A DNA stretch of 64,000 nucleotides, taken from positions 4,311 to 68,310 of the forward strand of contig DATDBL010000019.1 of NCBI GenBank assembly GCA_036524855.1. Direction: 5' to 3'. The notes beneath the pieces were generated by a model. The model saw only the letters and a program-made list of their open reading frames with translations. It was not told the origin of the DNA and made no database searches. This DNA is from Aldersonia sp036524855. Its GTDB lineage: Bacteria; Actinomycetota; Actinomycetes; Mycobacteriales; Mycobacteriaceae. The translations under genes were made by a program, and so were the position numbers. Shown in pieces: positions 62,434 to 64,000 of the stretch. Within the stretch, counting starts at the first letter, position 1. The number at the start of each line of letters is the position of its first letter.

Positions 62434-63410
62434 GCGGTGGTCGCGCGGGTGACCAGGTGCGGCGGCAGGACGAGGTCCGCGGGCGGCTCGCCCGCGACCT
62501 GGGCGAGCGCCGCCGCGACCGCCGCCTGCGCCATCGCCGCGCCGTCCTGGGACACCGTCGTCATGGCGACGTGCGGAATCCGGGCCAGCCGCGAGTCGTC
62601 GTAGCCGACGACGGAGATGTCGCCGGGCACGTCGAGACCGCGGCGCACGAGTTGGTCCAGGACGCCGGTCGCGACGCGGTCGTTGAACGCCACGACTCCC
62701 GTGGGCGGGTGGTTCCGGTCGAGGAGTTCGCGCATGCCGCGGGCGCCGTCGGCCTCGGTCAGGCCGCCGGTCACCACGGCCGAACCGACGCGGTGGCCTT
62801 TCGTCGCTGCGACGAAACCTGCTGTGCGGTCGGCGGATCCGGGGGCGCCGGCGCCGTCGATGTGCGCGATCCGGCGGTGCCCGAGGTCGACGAGATGGTC
62901 GACGGCCAGGGTGATGCCCGCGACGTCGTCGCCGCGCACCGACCCGACGCCGGGGATCCCGCTCGCGCGGGCCACGACGAGGGTGGGGACGTCGCGGGTG
63001 AGGGCGGCGAGATCGTCGTCGGGCAGCCCGGAGCCGAGCAGGATCGCGGCCTCGCAGCGTTCGCGCACGAGATCGCGTACGGCGGTGGACTCGGGGCGCG
63101 AGGGTGCGACGGCGCTGATGACGAGGTCGTAGCCGCGCGCGGCGGCGGCGGCGTAGAGCTGCTCCACGAGATCGCCGTGGAAGGGTTGCTGGAGTTCGAA
63201 AACGACACCGAGCAGCCTCGAGCGGGTCTGGCGCAGCTTGCGCGCGCGTTGATCCGGTACGTAGCCGAGCTCGTCGGCGATGCGCTTGACCCGCTCGCGG
63301 GTCTTCTCGCTCGCGCCGGGTGCGCCACGCATGACGATCGAGACGAGCGCCGTCGACACCCCGGCGGCGCGCGCGACGTCGACGAGCGTCGGTCGTCCGC
63401 CGTTGCTCAC
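62418..63410 (-). CDS. LacI family transcriptional repressor
   Basis: The 330-residue protein has the LacI HTH at 8-30 (LVDVARAAGVSTALVSIVMR), a hinge helix near 53 (RARKLRQ) and a periplasmic-binding-like sugar domain. Its target is most likely the divergent Gfo/Idh/MocA dehydrogenase gene, since a palindrome lies between them. The inducer is probably a sugar or inositol. Confidence 0.9.
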   Translation of the reverse strand: MSNGGRPTLVDVARAAGVSTALVSIVMRGAPGASEKTRERVKRIADELGYVPDQRARKLRQTRSRLLGVVFELQQPFHGDLVEQLYAAAAARGYDLVISAVAPSRPESTAVRDLVRERCEAAILLGSGLPDDDLAALTRDVPTLVVARASGIPGVGSVRGDDVAGITLAVDHLVDLGHRRIAHIDGAGAPGSADRTAGFVAATKGHRVGSAVVTGGLTEADGARGMRELLDRNHPPTGVVAFNDRVATGVLDQLVRRGLDVPGDISVVGYDDSRLARIPHVAMTTVSQDGAAMAQAAVAAALAQVAGEPPADLVLPPHLVTRATTAPVSR

Positions 63411-63460
63411 CGGTGCTGCCTCCTCGCAGGGTCTTGACTCGCGATGCTAGTGGTCTATAA

Positions 63461-63475
63461 CGTTCTAGTAGAACG
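63461..63475. promoter_or_regulatory. Palindrome between the LacI and dehydrogenase genes, candidate operator
   Basis: CGTTCTA-G-TAGAACG is a perfect 7-bp dyad with one central base, 25 bp before the dehydrogenase start. LacI-family operators are usually palindromes of this size in such divergent gaps. Confidence 0.65.
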
Positions 63476-63499
63476 TACTAGTCCACCCCGGGAGTGCCC

Positions 63500-64000
63500 A
63501 TGTCCGTCGTCGCCGACACCACCCGCCCCGCCACCGCCACCACGCCGGTCCGCGTCGCCCTCATCGGCGCCGGCCGGATCGGCAGCAGCCACGCCGAACT
63601 CGTCGCCCGCCACGTCCCGTTCGGATCGCTCGTCGCGGTCGCGGACCCGGTCGATGGCGCCGCCGCACGCCTGGCGGAACGCCTGGAGGCACCGATCGCG
63701 GTGACCGACCCCGGCGACGTCCTCCGCCGGGACGACGTCGACGCCGTCCTGATCACCGCGCCCGCGCGCAGCCACACCGACCTGGTGGTCGCGGCGGCAG
63801 CAGCGGGCAAGCACGTCTTCGTCGAGAAGCCGATGGCCGTCACGCTCGCCGACGCCGACCGCGCCATCGCCGCGGCCGAGGCAGCCGGCATCGTGCTGCA
63901 GGTGGGGTTCAACCGCCGCTTCGCGCCGGGCTTCGCCGCCGCGCGGGCCGCGATCGACGCGGGGCAGGTCGGCACGCCGCAGTTGCTGCGCTCGCTCACC
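63500..64000 (+). CDS. Gfo/Idh/MocA oxidoreductase (inositol 2-dehydrogenase-like), 5' part
   Basis: The first 167 codons are present before the window ends. The Rossmann motif VALIGAGRIGSSHAEL begins near residue 19, and KHVFVEKPMAV, holding the conserved Glu-Lys-Pro, near 109. GFNRRFAPGF is typical of inositol and related sugar dehydrogenases. GGGAG precedes the ATG. With a LacI-type repressor upstream, this likely starts a sugar or inositol catabolic operon outside the window. Confidence 0.85.
   Translation, partial: MSVVADTTRPATATTPVRVALIGAGRIGSSHAELVARHVPFGSLVAVADPVDGAAARLAERLEAPIAVTDPGDVLRRDDVDAVLITAPARSHTDLVVAAAAAGKHVFVEKPMAVTLADADRAIAAAEAAGIVLQVGFNRRFAPGFAAARAAIDAGQVGTPQLLRSLT

Noticed and set aside
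1..64000. tRNA, rRNA or insertion-sequence transposase genes
   Set aside because: None was recognised on either strand. Short tRNA genes could be missed by eye, so this is not proof of absence.

Overview
The window is high-GC, gene-dense actinobacterial DNA. An ECF sigma-K/RskA pair beside a fasciclin lipoprotein, a heterodimeric CrtYc/CrtYd lycopene cyclase with CrtU, an AcoR-type GAF/Fis regulator and TetR/MerR/LacI regulators with many GTG starts all point to a mycolic-acid-group organism, most likely Rhodococcus or a close relative. This is an inference from gene content; no rRNA or other species marker is present.

Layout. (1) 1-4.1 kb: the 5' part of a large ATPase regulator, an SRPBCC protein and a TetR regulator. 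(2) 4.8-12.6 kb: an aromatic catabolic island that reads as mandelamide to mandelate to benzoylformate to benzaldehyde to benzoate (amidase, FAD-linked 2-hydroxyacid dehydrogenase, benzoylformate decarboxylase, aldehyde dehydrogenase) with an AcoR-type activator. (3) 12.7-20.5 kb: a second catabolic island (class III CoA-transferase, quinone oxidoreductase, 3-hydroxyisobutyrate dehydrogenase-like enzyme, aldehyde dehydrogenase, LysR regulator, MHS transporter). The palindrome TGCA-N4-TGCA recurs before three of its transcription units. (4) 20.9-26.3 kb: an accessory patch with an atypical SDR, an overlapping P-loop ATPase/TPR-repeat gene pair that looks like a conflict system, and wrecks of two toxin-antitoxin modules. 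(5) 26.3-32.4 kb: gltB-gltD, glutamate synthase. (6) 32.7-37.1 kb: two membrane proteins, a DHA2 drug exporter and its TetR regulator.

(7) 37.2-58.1 kb is best read as one photo-oxidative-stress supercluster: photolyase, two DUF2867-type SDR proteins (one degraded), a TIGR01777 epimerase (broken), lipocalin, fasciclin lipoprotein, sigK-rskA, a LitR-like MerR regulator, the carotenoid operon (crtE, a crtI stub, crtB, idi, crtYc, crtYd, crtU, Rieske protein), a glycosyltransferase, an SDR-SDR-secreted protein operon and an MMPL transporter. Near-identical promoter-like sequences (CCATCC-N16-CGAAT) precede the fasciclin-lipocalin operon and the MMPL gene 16 kb away, which suggests both answer to SigK. 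The phytoene desaturase crtI survives only as a 40-codon stub with a start and an overlapping stop, so this locus cannot make coloured carotenoid unless another desaturase exists. (8) 58.2-64 kb: back-to-back truncated PatB/MalY and DUF1016 fragments, a zinc metallopeptidase, exonuclease III, an NRAMP transporter, a LacI regulator and the start of a Gfo/Idh/MocA dehydrogenase.

A striking property is the number of broken genes: single-base frameshifts, often at short G or C runs, and internal deletions in at least nine loci. They could be real decay or sequencing and assembly error; read-level checking is needed before treating any one of them as biology.
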